Source: CAVOGJ01 sp963695405 (GTDB lineage Bacteria > Planctomycetota > Planctomycetia > Pirellulales > Pirellulaceae). From it: DNA of 64,000 nt. The notes under the pieces were generated by a model. That model did no database searches, was not told the DNA's origin, and saw only the letters and a list, made by a program, of their open reading frames with translations. Where the stretch lies: the NCBI GenBank assembly GCA_963695405.1, contig CAVOGJ010000015.1, positions 310,001 through 374,000 on the forward strand, in the 5' to 3' direction. The first letter of the stretch is position 1. Each line of letters begins with the position of its first letter. Below are positions 53,361 through 62,338 of the stretch, piece after piece. The translations under genes were made by a program, and so were the position numbers.

Positions 53361-54197
53361 ATGCGCGTTTCGGTCATCCTCAGCACCTACAACTCGCCGG
53401 ACTGGCTGGCCAAGGCACTGGCCGGATACAGTGTGCAGAGTCATGGCGATTTCGAACTGTTCGTGGCAGACGACGGATCGACTGACGAGACTCGTCGTCG
53501 AATTGACGCTTTCCGGTGTCGCACGGACCTTGTTGTCCACCACATCTGGCACGAAGACCGCGGCTTTCGCAAGTGTACGATCCTCAACCGGGCCGTGGAG
53601 GCAACGGTGGCCGACTATTTGGTGTTCAGCGATGGAGATTGCATCCCGCGTCGGGATTTCGTCGCAAGGCATGTCGAACTCGCTCGGCCCGGTTGTTATC
53701 TTTCCGGTGGGCTGCTTCGTTTACCACGTGCCGCCAATCAACGGATCACGGAGCAAGACATTCTCATCGGCCGAGCCACCGACCCGCACTGGCTGCGATC
53801 CATTGGTATCCGCTGGTCCTCAAAGTTCATCAAGTTGCAGTGCCAGCCACCAATGTCCCGATGGCTCGACTCGCTGACCCCCACAAAGCCAACCTGGAAC
53901 GGACACAACAGTTCGGCATGGAAGGCGGATTTGTTGCGTGTGAATGGATTCGACGAGCGGATGGAGTGGGGAGGCGAAGACCGAGAAATGGGAGAACGCT
54001 TGGTCCACATCGGTGTGCGACCCATTCAAGTTCGTCATCGGGCCGCTTGTGTCCATCTCGATCATGACCGCAGCTATCTGACGGCTGACGCCATGGCACG
54101 AAATCGAAAAATTTGGAGCGAGACGCGACGGACCAAGGCCACCTGGACACCGTATGGAATCGTGAAACAACCGGTCACGCAGCCGCGCGCGGCTTGA
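53361..54197 (+). CDS. Family 2 glycosyltransferase
   Basis: 278 residues from ATG 53361. GT-A fold: SVILSTYNSPDWL, the first Asp of ADDGSTDET, LVFSDGDCIPRRDF (the DxD-like metal site), and the acceptor side with FDERMEWGGEDREMG, where GGED supplies the catalytic Asp/Glu. The acceptor and donor are unknown; a surface glycan is likely because a second glycosyltransferase follows. No membrane helix is seen, so it is cytoplasmic. It is 159 bases before the next gene. Confidence 0.85.
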   Translation: MRVSVILSTYNSPDWLAKALAGYSVQSHGDFELFVADDGSTDETRRRIDAFRCRTDLVVHHIWHEDRGFRKCTILNRAVEATVADYLVFSDGDCIPRRDFVARHVELARPGCYLSGGLLRLPRAANQRITEQDILIGRATDPHWLRSIGIRWSSKFIKLQCQPPMSRWLDSLTPTKPTWNGHNSSAWKADLLRVNGFDERMEWGGEDREMGERLVHIGVRPIQVRHRAACVHLDHDRSYLTADAMARNRKIWSETRRTKATWTPYGIVKQPVTQPRAA

Positions 54198-54356
54198 GCG
54201 ACAGTTGGCTGGCAAGATCCTGCCTTCGATCCCTGGATGCGGAGCGCATCATTACGGGTTATGGAAAGCGTGGCAGCGACGCCGCCATCATCATCGACTT
54301 CCACTGGCAAGCGCGTTGAGGGATGACCTGGATCGCCGACAGTGAGGCGTAAAGTT

Positions 54357-56222
54357 ATGAATCAATTCATCGTCGTCGATCATTCGATCAAGCGGATCGG
54401 CGGCCATAACTACGAATATGCGCTACATGTCCTATCCGCGGCCGAACGACAGGGCTACCGCCCGATACTGGCGGTCAATCGACGGTTCTTCGAAAGCCAT
54501 CGGTTACCAAAGAAGTGGCAGCTGCACACGGTTTTCCACCATACCACGTATGAGGTGGCACGCCTGAATGGCAAACAAGCCCGCCTCGATCCAGAGGGGG
54601 CCATCAGCGGTGGACAGCCGATCAAGTCGCCCGAAGCGACTCGAGCCAGAAGGCGACGTCCCTTTGTGAAATTCCTGCCGGCGTGGTCGCGTCGCTGCCT
54701 GGTAGGGCATTACCAGCGACAAAAGCAGTGCATGATCGACCGCTTTGCCACCGACTTGGCAAGTCTGTTTGCCAAAACGGAGGTCACGGCCGGAGATCAT
54801 ATTTTCTTTCCGACACTTTCGGAGGACGATCTGGTGGGTTTGCTCGCCTTTTGGCGGGACCACCGCGCTACTGCGGGTCGCGGCGTGTGGCATCTGCAAT
54901 TCCATTTCAGCGTTTATGACGGCCGACCCTTGGACTTCGAAGCACAAGAGAATTGCCTGGAAGGATTAAGGCGACGGTTCCTCGCTGCAACCAGGGTTCT
55001 GCCCAGTGGCGACGTTCGCTTCTACACAACCACGGATCTGCTCGCCGATCAATACAATCGGCTTGGCTCGGCGGAATTCCGGACGCTACCCTATCCAGTG
55101 AATCCAGCGCTCCTGGAAAAGTCACGGCGGCTTGAACTGTCCGACCAGCCGCTCCGCGTCACTTGCCCTGGCGGGGTGCGGCCGGAAAAGGGGATGGCAA
55201 GGCTGTACGAGAGTGTCGCTCCGTTGTGGCACTCCTATTTCGAAACTCAGCGTCTGCAACTGGTCCTGCAGACGAAGCGAATTGGGAAGCTCCCACCCGA
55301 ATTGCGTGCCGCAGTGCGCTTGCAGGGCCGAAATGTAAATATGCCTGGGTCAAGTCCATCGCCGCCCAGCGTCGCCGTCGTCCCTTGGCCCTTGTCGACC
55401 GCGGCTTACCTCGATCTCATTCGCAATTCACACATCGGACTTTTACTGTACGACGCGGACCAGTATTACGCGCGTTGTTCCGGGGTCATGGTCGAGATGT
55501 TAAAGGCCGGCGTACCGGTGATTGTACCCGCCGGCTGTTGGATGGCCGAGCAGATCAACGAGTCGATCTTTGCCTATCGCGATCAGCTCTGCGAGGGAGC
55601 GCGTATTGTCCAACGCATGACATCAGCGGAGGTCGATTGGGAGGCGGGACCCGCGCGACGGCTCGATCCGTCATCGGGCGACTTGCGGCTAGGGGTCGGC
55701 GGAGTCGACGCCACGATATCGACGACGCTGGTCGCACCTGCAGATGCCACCCACCTGTGCGTGCGGTTCCGCCGACCGGCATCCTCCCCACGTGGGAGCT
55801 ATCTGGAACTCGCCACCAAGACGGAACGTATGGATGGTGCTCCGCCTCCGGCGCACCGCGAGATCCTTGGAATCCGGACCGCAGGACGGCCCGTCGCCAG
55901 TCTGCAGGCCATATCTCCGGCGACTTCGAAGCTGCGACTCACGTGGCGAAACGCCTACGCAGATCAATGGCTCGAGCTGGAAGAGGTGGAATTTGTTTTT
56001 CTCTCCATACCGCGATCGTGCTGTCCTTTGGGTGCCGTCGGACTGGTCGCCGCAGGCGTCGATCAAATCCCGCGCTTGTTAAGCGACATCGCGGACAACT
56101 ATGCCCATTACCGGCAAACGGCGGAAGAGTTCGCTCCCAACTGGGGCGCATGGCACAGTCCCGAACGGGTGGTGCGTGTGCTTACCGGGCGAGACGCCGC
56201 CGCGCCGCGCTCCGTGGCTTAG
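54357..56222 (+). CDS. GT-B (family 4-like) glycosyltransferase with an inserted beta-rich domain
   Basis: 621 residues from ATG 54357. The N-terminal Rossmann-like half (FIVVDHSIKRIGGHNYEYA) opens with a typical HxxGG loop. The donor half shows VTCPGGVRPEKGMARL, LIRNSHIGLLLYD and the MVEMLKAGVPVIVPAGCW motif of family 4. Then about 140 residues (about 420-560) of beta-rich sequence with many charged loops interrupt the fold, and the ordinary C-terminal helix (LLSDIADNYAHYRQTAEEF) returns. The insert could bind sugar. Following the GT2 gene in the same direction. Acceptor unknown. Confidence 0.78.
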   Translation: MNQFIVVDHSIKRIGGHNYEYALHVLSAAERQGYRPILAVNRRFFESHRLPKKWQLHTVFHHTTYEVARLNGKQARLDPEGAISGGQPIKSPEATRARRRRPFVKFLPAWSRRCLVGHYQRQKQCMIDRFATDLASLFAKTEVTAGDHIFFPTLSEDDLVGLLAFWRDHRATAGRGVWHLQFHFSVYDGRPLDFEAQENCLEGLRRRFLAATRVLPSGDVRFYTTTDLLADQYNRLGSAEFRTLPYPVNPALLEKSRRLELSDQPLRVTCPGGVRPEKGMARLYESVAPLWHSYFETQRLQLVLQTKRIGKLPPELRAAVRLQGRNVNMPGSSPSPPSVAVVPWPLSTAAYLDLIRNSHIGLLLYDADQYYARCSGVMVEMLKAGVPVIVPAGCWMAEQINESIFAYRDQLCEGARIVQRMTSAEVDWEAGPARRLDPSSGDLRLGVGGVDATISTTLVAPADATHLCVRFRRPASSPRGSYLELATKTERMDGAPPPAHREILGIRTAGRPVASLQAISPATSKLRLTWRNAYADQWLELEEVEFVFLSIPRSCCPLGAVGLVAAGVDQIPRLLSDIADNYAHYRQTAEEFAPNWGAWHSPERVVRVLTGRDAAAPRSVA

Positions 56223-56559
56223 CAGCGCCCGGCACTTCGCGCAAACGTATCCCACCGCCTTCTTTCATGATGTTCTCCCTCCCTGGCGGCTTCGACGTCC
56301 TCGCCGCTGCAAAACTCGCCCGGATTGGGCCCTCGCGGAAATGACGGCTGGCTCGTCCAGGGTGCATTTTTCGTCGAGTTTCCATCCCTCACCGAACGCG
56401 TGTCGGCGGCCCTCATTGCTTGGGCCAACCTGCCGGGTGCAAAAAGCGTGGCGCAGACTGCCGACCAAATTCGCGTCGTTCTTCAGGGCCAGCTTGGAGC
56501 TGGCCGCGGGCGCAGACGATTGGGGGCAAACCGTTCTATCACTTAAGGGAGGCAGAGAA
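56223..56559. other. 337-bp intergenic region without a gene
   Basis: The region is open in the frame of the following large gene back to 56101 but without family character; the ribosome site GGGAGG at 56548 and the signal peptide place the start at 56560. Nothing else recognised. Confidence 0.5.
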
Positions 56560-59349
56560 ATGATGAGGAGCATGCAGGAATTGAAGTTGTGCGGTCGCGT
56601 CGCTGTGGCGTGCTGGTTGATCGCCGGCGTAGCCAGTGGAGATGATTTTTCCTGGGAGCCAAGCGCGGTCAGCCAAAACTGGGAGAGCGCCGTCAACTGG
56701 GCGGGTCCCTTGAACGAAATTCCCGACGGCGATGACGATACGGCGCTAGTGCAGGGAATCAATAACGACGATCCGATGTTGACTGAGAGTCGTGCTGTGG
56801 GCGCCCTGTCGATTCGGCAAGGGGGCCAGGTTTACACGGGGGACGGCATCAATAACTTCAAACTGGCCGTCCGTAACACTGGACCGCACTCGGGAACCAC
56901 CCTGATCGAGAACTTTCTTTCCTGGTTGGTCGTCGAAAACAGTCCGCTCGTGGATGATTTCGACACGCAGAACCTGGTGATCAATTCAGGTGGGACGCTG
57001 TTCATCAACGATGGCGCCCAATCGCGCGTCCGAAACGTCGTGGACGTCAACGCCGGTGGCTTAGTTTCCGGGTCCGGCCTCCTGCAGATCAACGGTGCGA
57101 CGCCGGCGAAGAATGACGGTATCATTCAAGCCGCCGGTGGCACGCTGACGGTGACCCGCACCGGTGCGGCAACCTTCGATTGGGACGGAGATAATGAAAA
57201 CGGTTCGCTACGGGCCACCAACGGTGCGATGCTTGTCATGGACATGCCCGGGACGGGACCCTTCAACGGGACCATGACGGTCGATCAAGATGCGGCGATC
57301 GAATTCGGCTTTGCTGTCGACCTGGGCGTGGGGAGCGTGCTGAACTTCAATGGAGGAAGTGGCACGGCCACGCTGCAGGGAGGCACGGTCAACCTGTCGA
57401 GCACGCAGGCGACCATCAATAGTGGCACGGCCGTGTTTGCCAGCCCCACGAGTATCGGCCCCAGCAGCGACCTGGTGGTCAACGATGGCACCAGTGTTCA
57501 ATTCGATGCGCCGACCACCTTCTTTACACCGGCGTCGATTTCCCATTTAGGGACGACGACGTGGATCGTGAACGATGTGGTGGAGATCGGTAATGGTGCC
57601 GCGAATTTCGACTGGGATGGCACTTCGGGCAATTCCACGACCATTGTCAATCAAGGAGGGGAACTGCGTATCGACGTCGAAGCGGTTGATTTAGGCGGCA
57701 GCCCAGAGGAATTTGGCGGAACGCTGGTGATCAATGGAAGCATCGTCGACGTCCGCAACGGCGATGGCCAGTGGGAAATGGCGGGAAATCTGCAATTTAA
57801 CCGCCTCATCGGGACCGTCCCCGTACTCTCCGGCGATGGCGTCTTGATTACCGGAAGTGTCGACGTGGCCGGTGGTGGCGCTTCCCGCTTCAATGCCTCC
57901 ACGACGTTTGCCGCGGGCAGTTCTACCGAGGTGGCAGCGAACACGACGCTGCGGATGGCCAACCCCCTCACCGTCTTCAGCGGGGGAAGCTTCAGCGGCG
58001 AGGGCGGCATCGACCTGGATGGGACGGTGACCTCGGTCACAGCTCCCACGACCGTGAATATGCCGAACGGGACGTTTGATGTGGATGGATCCCAATTAGG
58101 AGACACGGTGTCCCTGAACTCGCAGCTGACACTCAACGTCAACGCCTTGGACGACTTCGACAACAACATCGACGACACGGTGTCAATTAATGGCGCCGCT
58201 GGTCGGTTGAACGTCCAATTAACCGATCCGAATGACAGTTACGCGATTCGCGGCGAACTCAACCTCAATGGACCGGGCGGCGGATTCAACGCAATCCAGC
58301 TCGCCGGCTCGGATGTTGAACTGGCGGGTACGACCAATGTGTCCGGCAACAGTACGCAGCAAGCGCGGGTGACGTTCTCCGGTACGACGGTCATCGCCGC
58401 GGCGGGGGAGTTGAATCTGCAAGGCGGATCGGCAAACGAGCCGAACCGCATCTTGGACTCAGCCAGTTTTAGCGGGCCAGGCGACCTCAACGTGTTGGCT
58501 GCGGGAGCATTGCAGATTGAGGATGGGGCAGCCGTGGGGGTCGATGTGCGTAACGCGGGCCGGTTGGAACCGGGTCCTGGGCGAGAGACGATCAACCTGG
58601 GAGGCAATTTCTTGCAAGAGACGTCTGGTGTCTTGGCCATGGAGATTGCCGCGGCACCTGGTGTGGATCAGGATCGGGTGAATGTCGATGGGATCGCGTC
58701 GTTGGCGGGTGACGTAGAGGTCTCGTTCGTGGAGGGCTTCGTGCCGTCGATCGGTGACGTATTCACGCTCGTGGCGTCGGGAACGCGTCTTGGCACCTTC
58801 GACAGTTTGATGGTGAACACGCCCGCCGCGTTGGAGGTAAACGCAGTGTTGACCTACTCGGCAAGAAGTGCGTTCGTGCAGATCAACGACGTGTCGCTGT
58901 TTGGCGATTTCAACGACGACCTGGGACTTGACTGCGCCGATGTCGACGCGCTGGTCGCCGAGATCGCCGGCGGGGGCATGGACCCTCAATTCGATTTGAA
59001 CGGGGACGCCGCGGTGAATCAGTTGGACTTGCAACTTTGGTTGGATGAAGCCGGAACGTTCAATGTTGGCGGACCCTATATTGCTGGGGACGCCAATTTG
59101 GACGGTACCGTCGATGTCTCGGACTTCAATATCTGGAACGGGAACAAGTTCACGAGTACCGGCGCCTGGTGTCTGGGTGATTTCAACGCGGACGGCATCA
59201 CGGACGTCTCGGACTTTAATGTCTGGAATGCGAACAAGTTCTCCACATCTCTGAGTACGGTACCCGAGCCGGCCGGTATGGGCTGGGGAATCTTGGCCGC
59301 GATTCTGTTGGCCCTTCGCCTTCGTTCCCCAGGAAAAGAGCGCTGCTAA
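56560..59349 (+). CDS. PEP-CTERM surface protein with beta-helix and dockerin-like repeats
   Basis: 929 residues from ATG 56560 (or 56563), behind GGGAGG. A signal peptide (VAVACWLIAGVASGD) leads to a long repetitive beta-helix-like region (many short G-T/N-x-V-x-N strands). About 790-890 holds three dockerin-like calcium loops: DFNDDLGLDCADVDAL, DANLDGTVDVSDFNIW and DFNADGITDVSDFNVW. The C-terminus is a PEP-CTERM sorting signal (VPEPAGMGWGILAAILLAL, then RLRSPGKERC), which an exosortase system would cut. It is therefore an exported, processed surface protein. Partner and ligand unknown. Confidence 0.85.
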   Translation: MMRSMQELKLCGRVAVACWLIAGVASGDDFSWEPSAVSQNWESAVNWAGPLNEIPDGDDDTALVQGINNDDPMLTESRAVGALSIRQGGQVYTGDGINNFKLAVRNTGPHSGTTLIENFLSWLVVENSPLVDDFDTQNLVINSGGTLFINDGAQSRVRNVVDVNAGGLVSGSGLLQINGATPAKNDGIIQAAGGTLTVTRTGAATFDWDGDNENGSLRATNGAMLVMDMPGTGPFNGTMTVDQDAAIEFGFAVDLGVGSVLNFNGGSGTATLQGGTVNLSSTQATINSGTAVFASPTSIGPSSDLVVNDGTSVQFDAPTTFFTPASISHLGTTTWIVNDVVEIGNGAANFDWDGTSGNSTTIVNQGGELRIDVEAVDLGGSPEEFGGTLVINGSIVDVRNGDGQWEMAGNLQFNRLIGTVPVLSGDGVLITGSVDVAGGGASRFNASTTFAAGSSTEVAANTTLRMANPLTVFSGGSFSGEGGIDLDGTVTSVTAPTTVNMPNGTFDVDGSQLGDTVSLNSQLTLNVNALDDFDNNIDDTVSINGAAGRLNVQLTDPNDSYAIRGELNLNGPGGGFNAIQLAGSDVELAGTTNVSGNSTQQARVTFSGTTVIAAAGELNLQGGSANEPNRILDSASFSGPGDLNVLAAGALQIEDGAAVGVDVRNAGRLEPGPGRETINLGGNFLQETSGVLAMEIAAAPGVDQDRVNVDGIASLAGDVEVSFVEGFVPSIGDVFTLVASGTRLGTFDSLMVNTPAALEVNAVLTYSARSAFVQINDVSLFGDFNDDLGLDCADVDALVAEIAGGGMDPQFDLNGDAAVNQLDLQLWLDEAGTFNVGGPYIAGDANLDGTVDVSDFNIWNGNKFTSTGAWCLGDFNADGITDVSDFNVWNANKFSTSLSTVPEPAGMGWGILAAILLALRLRSPGKERC

Positions 59350-60212
59350 TGGCCGCATCGCGTACGTTTGCCGAATTGGCCAGGTCGTCTTTGGCTAGAG
59401 TCGGCAGATGACAAAGGAGAGGTCATCCGGTTTGGAGGGGGTCTTCGGATCGTCGGAGACCATCCGCGTGGCGGCCGTGGTTGCTGCAGCTCCCGGGCCA
59501 CGGCTGCCAGCGGACCCTTGCGAATCGTATCGATGATGTCATCCACGTAGAGGTTGTCAAAAAGTCCATCGCTGGACACAAGCACGGTGTCGCGGGCGGC
59601 GACCTGCTTCGAGCGCCCCACCTCGATGTGATAGTCATCGGCGCCCAGGAAATTCGACACGAGGTAGCGTTCTTCGTGCGAGATGGCATCGTCCTCGCTC
59701 AGCAAGCCGGATTCGACGGCATAGCCGGTTGGCGAGTGGGCCCGCGTATGGGTCTTGATCTTCCCCCGGCCACCCACGTGAAGCACCAATGAGTCGCCCG
59801 CATGGTAGCAGCGGATCGCGCCTTGATTGAACTCGGCAACGGCCACCGTGGTGCCGCTGCCAAGTCCGAGTCCGCGTATTTCCGCATGTGCTTTTTCGAT
59901 GCCGTCGAGAATGCACCCACGCAACGACGCGTGGGCACTTCCTTCAGCGGCAATGGCTGCTGCCAATGACTCGACCGCAATCCGCGACGCCTCCTCGCCC
60001 CGGGGCATCCCGCCGCAACCATCCGCGAGAATGATCACGCCACGTTGGTCGTCGCATTCAACAAGGGCGATGGCATCCTGGTTGACGGTCTCTTTCTCTG
60101 GCGAACGGCGACTGAAAACCGCCACGCTGCCGTTGAGAAACGGTAGCACCTGGGGTTGATCGTCGTGTCTGGCGGCGAACACTTGCACGGTTGTTTGGAC
60201 TGAAGATGTCAT
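59346..60212 (-). CDS. PP2C-type protein phosphatase, 3' end frameshifted
   Basis: 288 residues from ATG 60212. PP2C motifs: VNQDAIALV, ADGCGGMPRGEEAS (metal Asp-Gly), GSGTTVAVAEF, CYHAGDS, and the late VSSDGLFDNL. After LAAVARELQ the frame turns Pro/Arg-rich; another frame there reads the standard PP2C end (RMVSDDPKTPSKPDD, then LSFVICRL) with a stop at 59395-59397. One missing base near 59480-59490 explains it. The intact protein would be about 270 residues. It follows the kinase gene (60280) at 67 bases, forming a phosphatase/kinase pair. Confidence 0.88.
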   Translation of the reverse strand: MTSSVQTTVQVFAARHDDQPQVLPFLNGSVAVFSRRSPEKETVNQDAIALVECDDQRGVIILADGCGGMPRGEEASRIAVESLAAAIAAEGSAHASLRGCILDGIEKAHAEIRGLGLGSGTTVAVAEFNQGAIRCYHAGDSLVLHVGGRGKIKTHTRAHSPTGYAVESGLLSEDDAISHEERYLVSNFLGADDYHIEVGRSKQVAARDTVLVSSDGLFDNLYVDDIIDTIRKGPLAAVARELQQPRPPRGWSPTIRRPPPNRMTSPLSSADSSQRRPGQFGKRTRCGH

Positions 60213-60279
60213 CGTTCGCCCCGTCCGACTGAGCCGAACTTGTGCGCATTCACCGGTGGTAGGTGGACACGTCCCGACC

Positions 60280-61569
60280 CTATCGGTTCTTGAGCGGTTT
60301 TGTACACCATGGACAGTAACTCCAAAAGTGCGGGAGGACGCCCCAACCGCACGCCTGACAGCGGTCCGAGGAACCCTCAATCTTCCATTTCCGCCGGACG
60401 CGACGATGACACCAAGGACAATATTTCATGAACGGCATCAGAAGTTGCCTCTGACAGCTGGGATTGTCGCATTTGGCCGTGTATCGTTTGTCGCTCAACT
60501 CACGATTCGTAGAAACCTCAAAACCGGCCCCGTAACACCAGGGACAATAAGCCCAATCGGATTTCAGACCACGGAGGCAACGGGGGCAGCTGTGCGAATA
60601 TCGCGATTCGTGCAGGTGTCGCTGCCGAGCCTTGCCACACCAAGGGCAGGCCTGCATGGCTTCGGCCACCGGGCCCTGGCATTGGCAACAACGGTGCCGC
60701 GTTTCAAGTTGACTGCCAAAGGAACGCAGGAACGCACGTTGGCGAAGCGCCCGCCAATCGTCGGCCCCGTTTTTTGACTTGGAGGGGGGCTTCTTGGCGC
60801 GTCCATTTTTCGGGGCGCGTTGGAATGCGGAAAGCATCTTCGCCGCGTTGGCGTAACGGTCGGCAGCCCGCACTTGGATTGACTTGAGAATCACATGTAC
60901 CAGTTGGGGATGCAGTCGCGCTCGCAGCCGATCCATCCCCGGCAGCGGCGGTTCGAAAGGCCATTCCGGTAGCCGCCCGGAGAACATCTCGTAGAGGACC
61001 AAACCGAGCGAAAATACGTCAGAGCGAAAGGAAGGACGTCCCATGGCCTGTTCCGGGGCGATGTATCCCATGGTGCCCGAGCCCGACCCGCGGACGGTTC
61101 GCTGTGCCACGATCGCAATGCCAAAATCGGTTAAGCGAATGCAATCGCCGGAGAATAGGAGGAAATTGTCGGGTTTGATATCGCAGTGCAAGACTCGATT
61201 TTCATGCGCAAAGGCGACTGCGGAGAGCATTTGCTCTGCGTAGTTCAGCGCCTTTTGCGTTGCCAAGCGGCGCGTGAGCCGCTGTTGCAACGTCATCTCT
61301 CCGAGGGCCGTGACAATGGCGAACTTGCCGTCAATGTAATCGGCGTATTTGAGCGGTAGGATATTGGGATGGTCCAGTTTCGCGGCCAGACGTGCCTCGC
61401 GATGAAATAGCATCATCGTCTCGTTGTTTACCAGCTTCTGGAAGGGGATCTTGAGGGCGACGCGAATTCCCTCGATCGTATCCCGCGCCTGGTAGACGAC
61501 GGCAAATCCACCTTGCCCGATGCGGCGTTCAATGATGTATTTACCGAATTTTTGTCGGGCTTTGAGCAT
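60280..61569 (-). CDS. Non-RD Ser/Thr kinase with zinc-ribbon tail
   Basis: 429 residues. Kinase domain about 8-270: IGQGGFAVVYQAR, K40 in VALKIP, DFG at 148-150 (LTDFGIA) and GYIAPEQAMG. The catalytic loop reads HCDIKPDN at 128: the Arg of HRD is Cys, so it is a non-RD kinase. From about 300 on the protein holds paired CxxC knots, with CPWC repeated four times and CPRC/CQAC, forming several zinc ribbons. It is upstream of the PP2C gene on the same strand. It has no membrane helix, so it acts in the cytoplasm. The tail might bind nucleic acid or protein. Confidence 0.9.
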   Translation of the reverse strand: MLKARQKFGKYIIERRIGQGGFAVVYQARDTIEGIRVALKIPFQKLVNNETMMLFHREARLAAKLDHPNILPLKYADYIDGKFAIVTALGEMTLQQRLTRRLATQKALNYAEQMLSAVAFAHENRVLHCDIKPDNFLLFSGDCIRLTDFGIAIVAQRTVRGSGSGTMGYIAPEQAMGRPSFRSDVFSLGLVLYEMFSGRLPEWPFEPPLPGMDRLRARLHPQLVHVILKSIQVRAADRYANAAKMLSAFQRAPKNGRAKKPPSKSKNGADDWRALRQRAFLRSFGSQLETRHRCCQCQGPVAEAMQACPWCGKARQRHLHESRYSHSCPRCLRGLKSDWAYCPWCYGAGFEVSTNRELSDKRYTAKCDNPSCQRQLLMPFMKYCPWCHRRVRRKWKIEGSSDRCQACGWGVLPHFWSYCPWCTKPLKNR

Positions 61570-61797
61570 GGGCGGGACGACTGGCGAACGAGATCTTGGC
61601 TGTGGAAAACCCCTTTCTTTACATTACCTCGGAACATCTGTCACGCCATATTTTTTGTGGCGGTCGGGCGTTCGTCAAAGGCTGACTAGCGATTCCGGAA
61701 TACGCCGTCCGGCATCAAATCTGCTATGCTAAGCTTCCGCCGGGCTCCCTTCCCGGGGAGCGAGGGTGGTCCCGCAGGACACGTCGATCGTATATCC

Positions 61798-62277
61798 ATG
61801 AATGAAACAGGTACCAGCAAGAAGCGGAAGAAGGTCAAGCCTACGTTGGGATGGCGGGAATGGGTGCGGTTGCCCGATCTAGGAATCGAGCGGATCAAGG
61901 CCAAAGTCGACACCGGGGCCCGCTCCTCGTCGATTCACGCCATGCACTTGGAGGTGCTGACGCGTGGCGGCAAGCAATACGTCCGGTTTCAAGTGCATCC
62001 CGTGCAGCGGTCGTCACGGGGCGCCTTGACGGTGCAAGCGGAGATTCTGGAATTTCGCGATATTAAGAGTTCCTCAGGACAAATCGCCAAGCGACCGGTC
62101 ATTGTGACGCCGGTGTGCGTGGCAGGTCAGGTTTTTCCCATCGAGTTGACTTTGGCGCCGCGGGATACGATGGGATTTCGCATGCTGTTGGGTCGCCAGG
62201 CGGTTCGCCGTAGATTCCTCGTGGATCCGGGCCGCTCGTACTACGGGGGCAAATTGTTGCCCAGCGACCCGGTATAG
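61798..62277 (+). CDS. rimB: RimB-type retropepsin-like protease (ATP-dependent zinc protease family)
   Basis: 159 residues from ATG 61798 (ATG 61726 is upstream in frame). The aspartic-protease loop is visible as KVDTGARSSSIHA (D38-T-G). The family (DUF785) is found beside RimK; in Pseudomonas RimB is part of the rimABK system that adjusts glutamate addition to ribosomal protein S6. Near the end TMGFRMLLGRQAV is the family signature. It is 62 bases before the rimK gene, and should process or remove the glutamates added by RimK. Confidence 0.88.
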   Translation: MNETGTSKKRKKVKPTLGWREWVRLPDLGIERIKAKVDTGARSSSIHAMHLEVLTRGGKQYVRFQVHPVQRSSRGALTVQAEILEFRDIKSSSGQIAKRPVIVTPVCVAGQVFPIELTLAPRDTMGFRMLLGRQAVRRRFLVDPGRSYYGGKLLPSDPV

Positions 62278-62338
62278 GTTCACCAGAGCCTGCCGTAGCG
62301 AGCACGAAGTTACAAATACGAATGCGGAGGTGCAAACC

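Noticed and set aside
52923..53672. Minus-strand frame of 249 codons at the kinase-glycosyltransferase gap
   Set aside because: Overlaps the glycosyltransferase gene and has no recognisable motif or ribosome site.
55163..56344. Plus-strand frame of 393 codons inside the GT-B gene
   Set aside because: Lies in a different frame of the clear glycosyltransferase; Arg-rich and without motifs.
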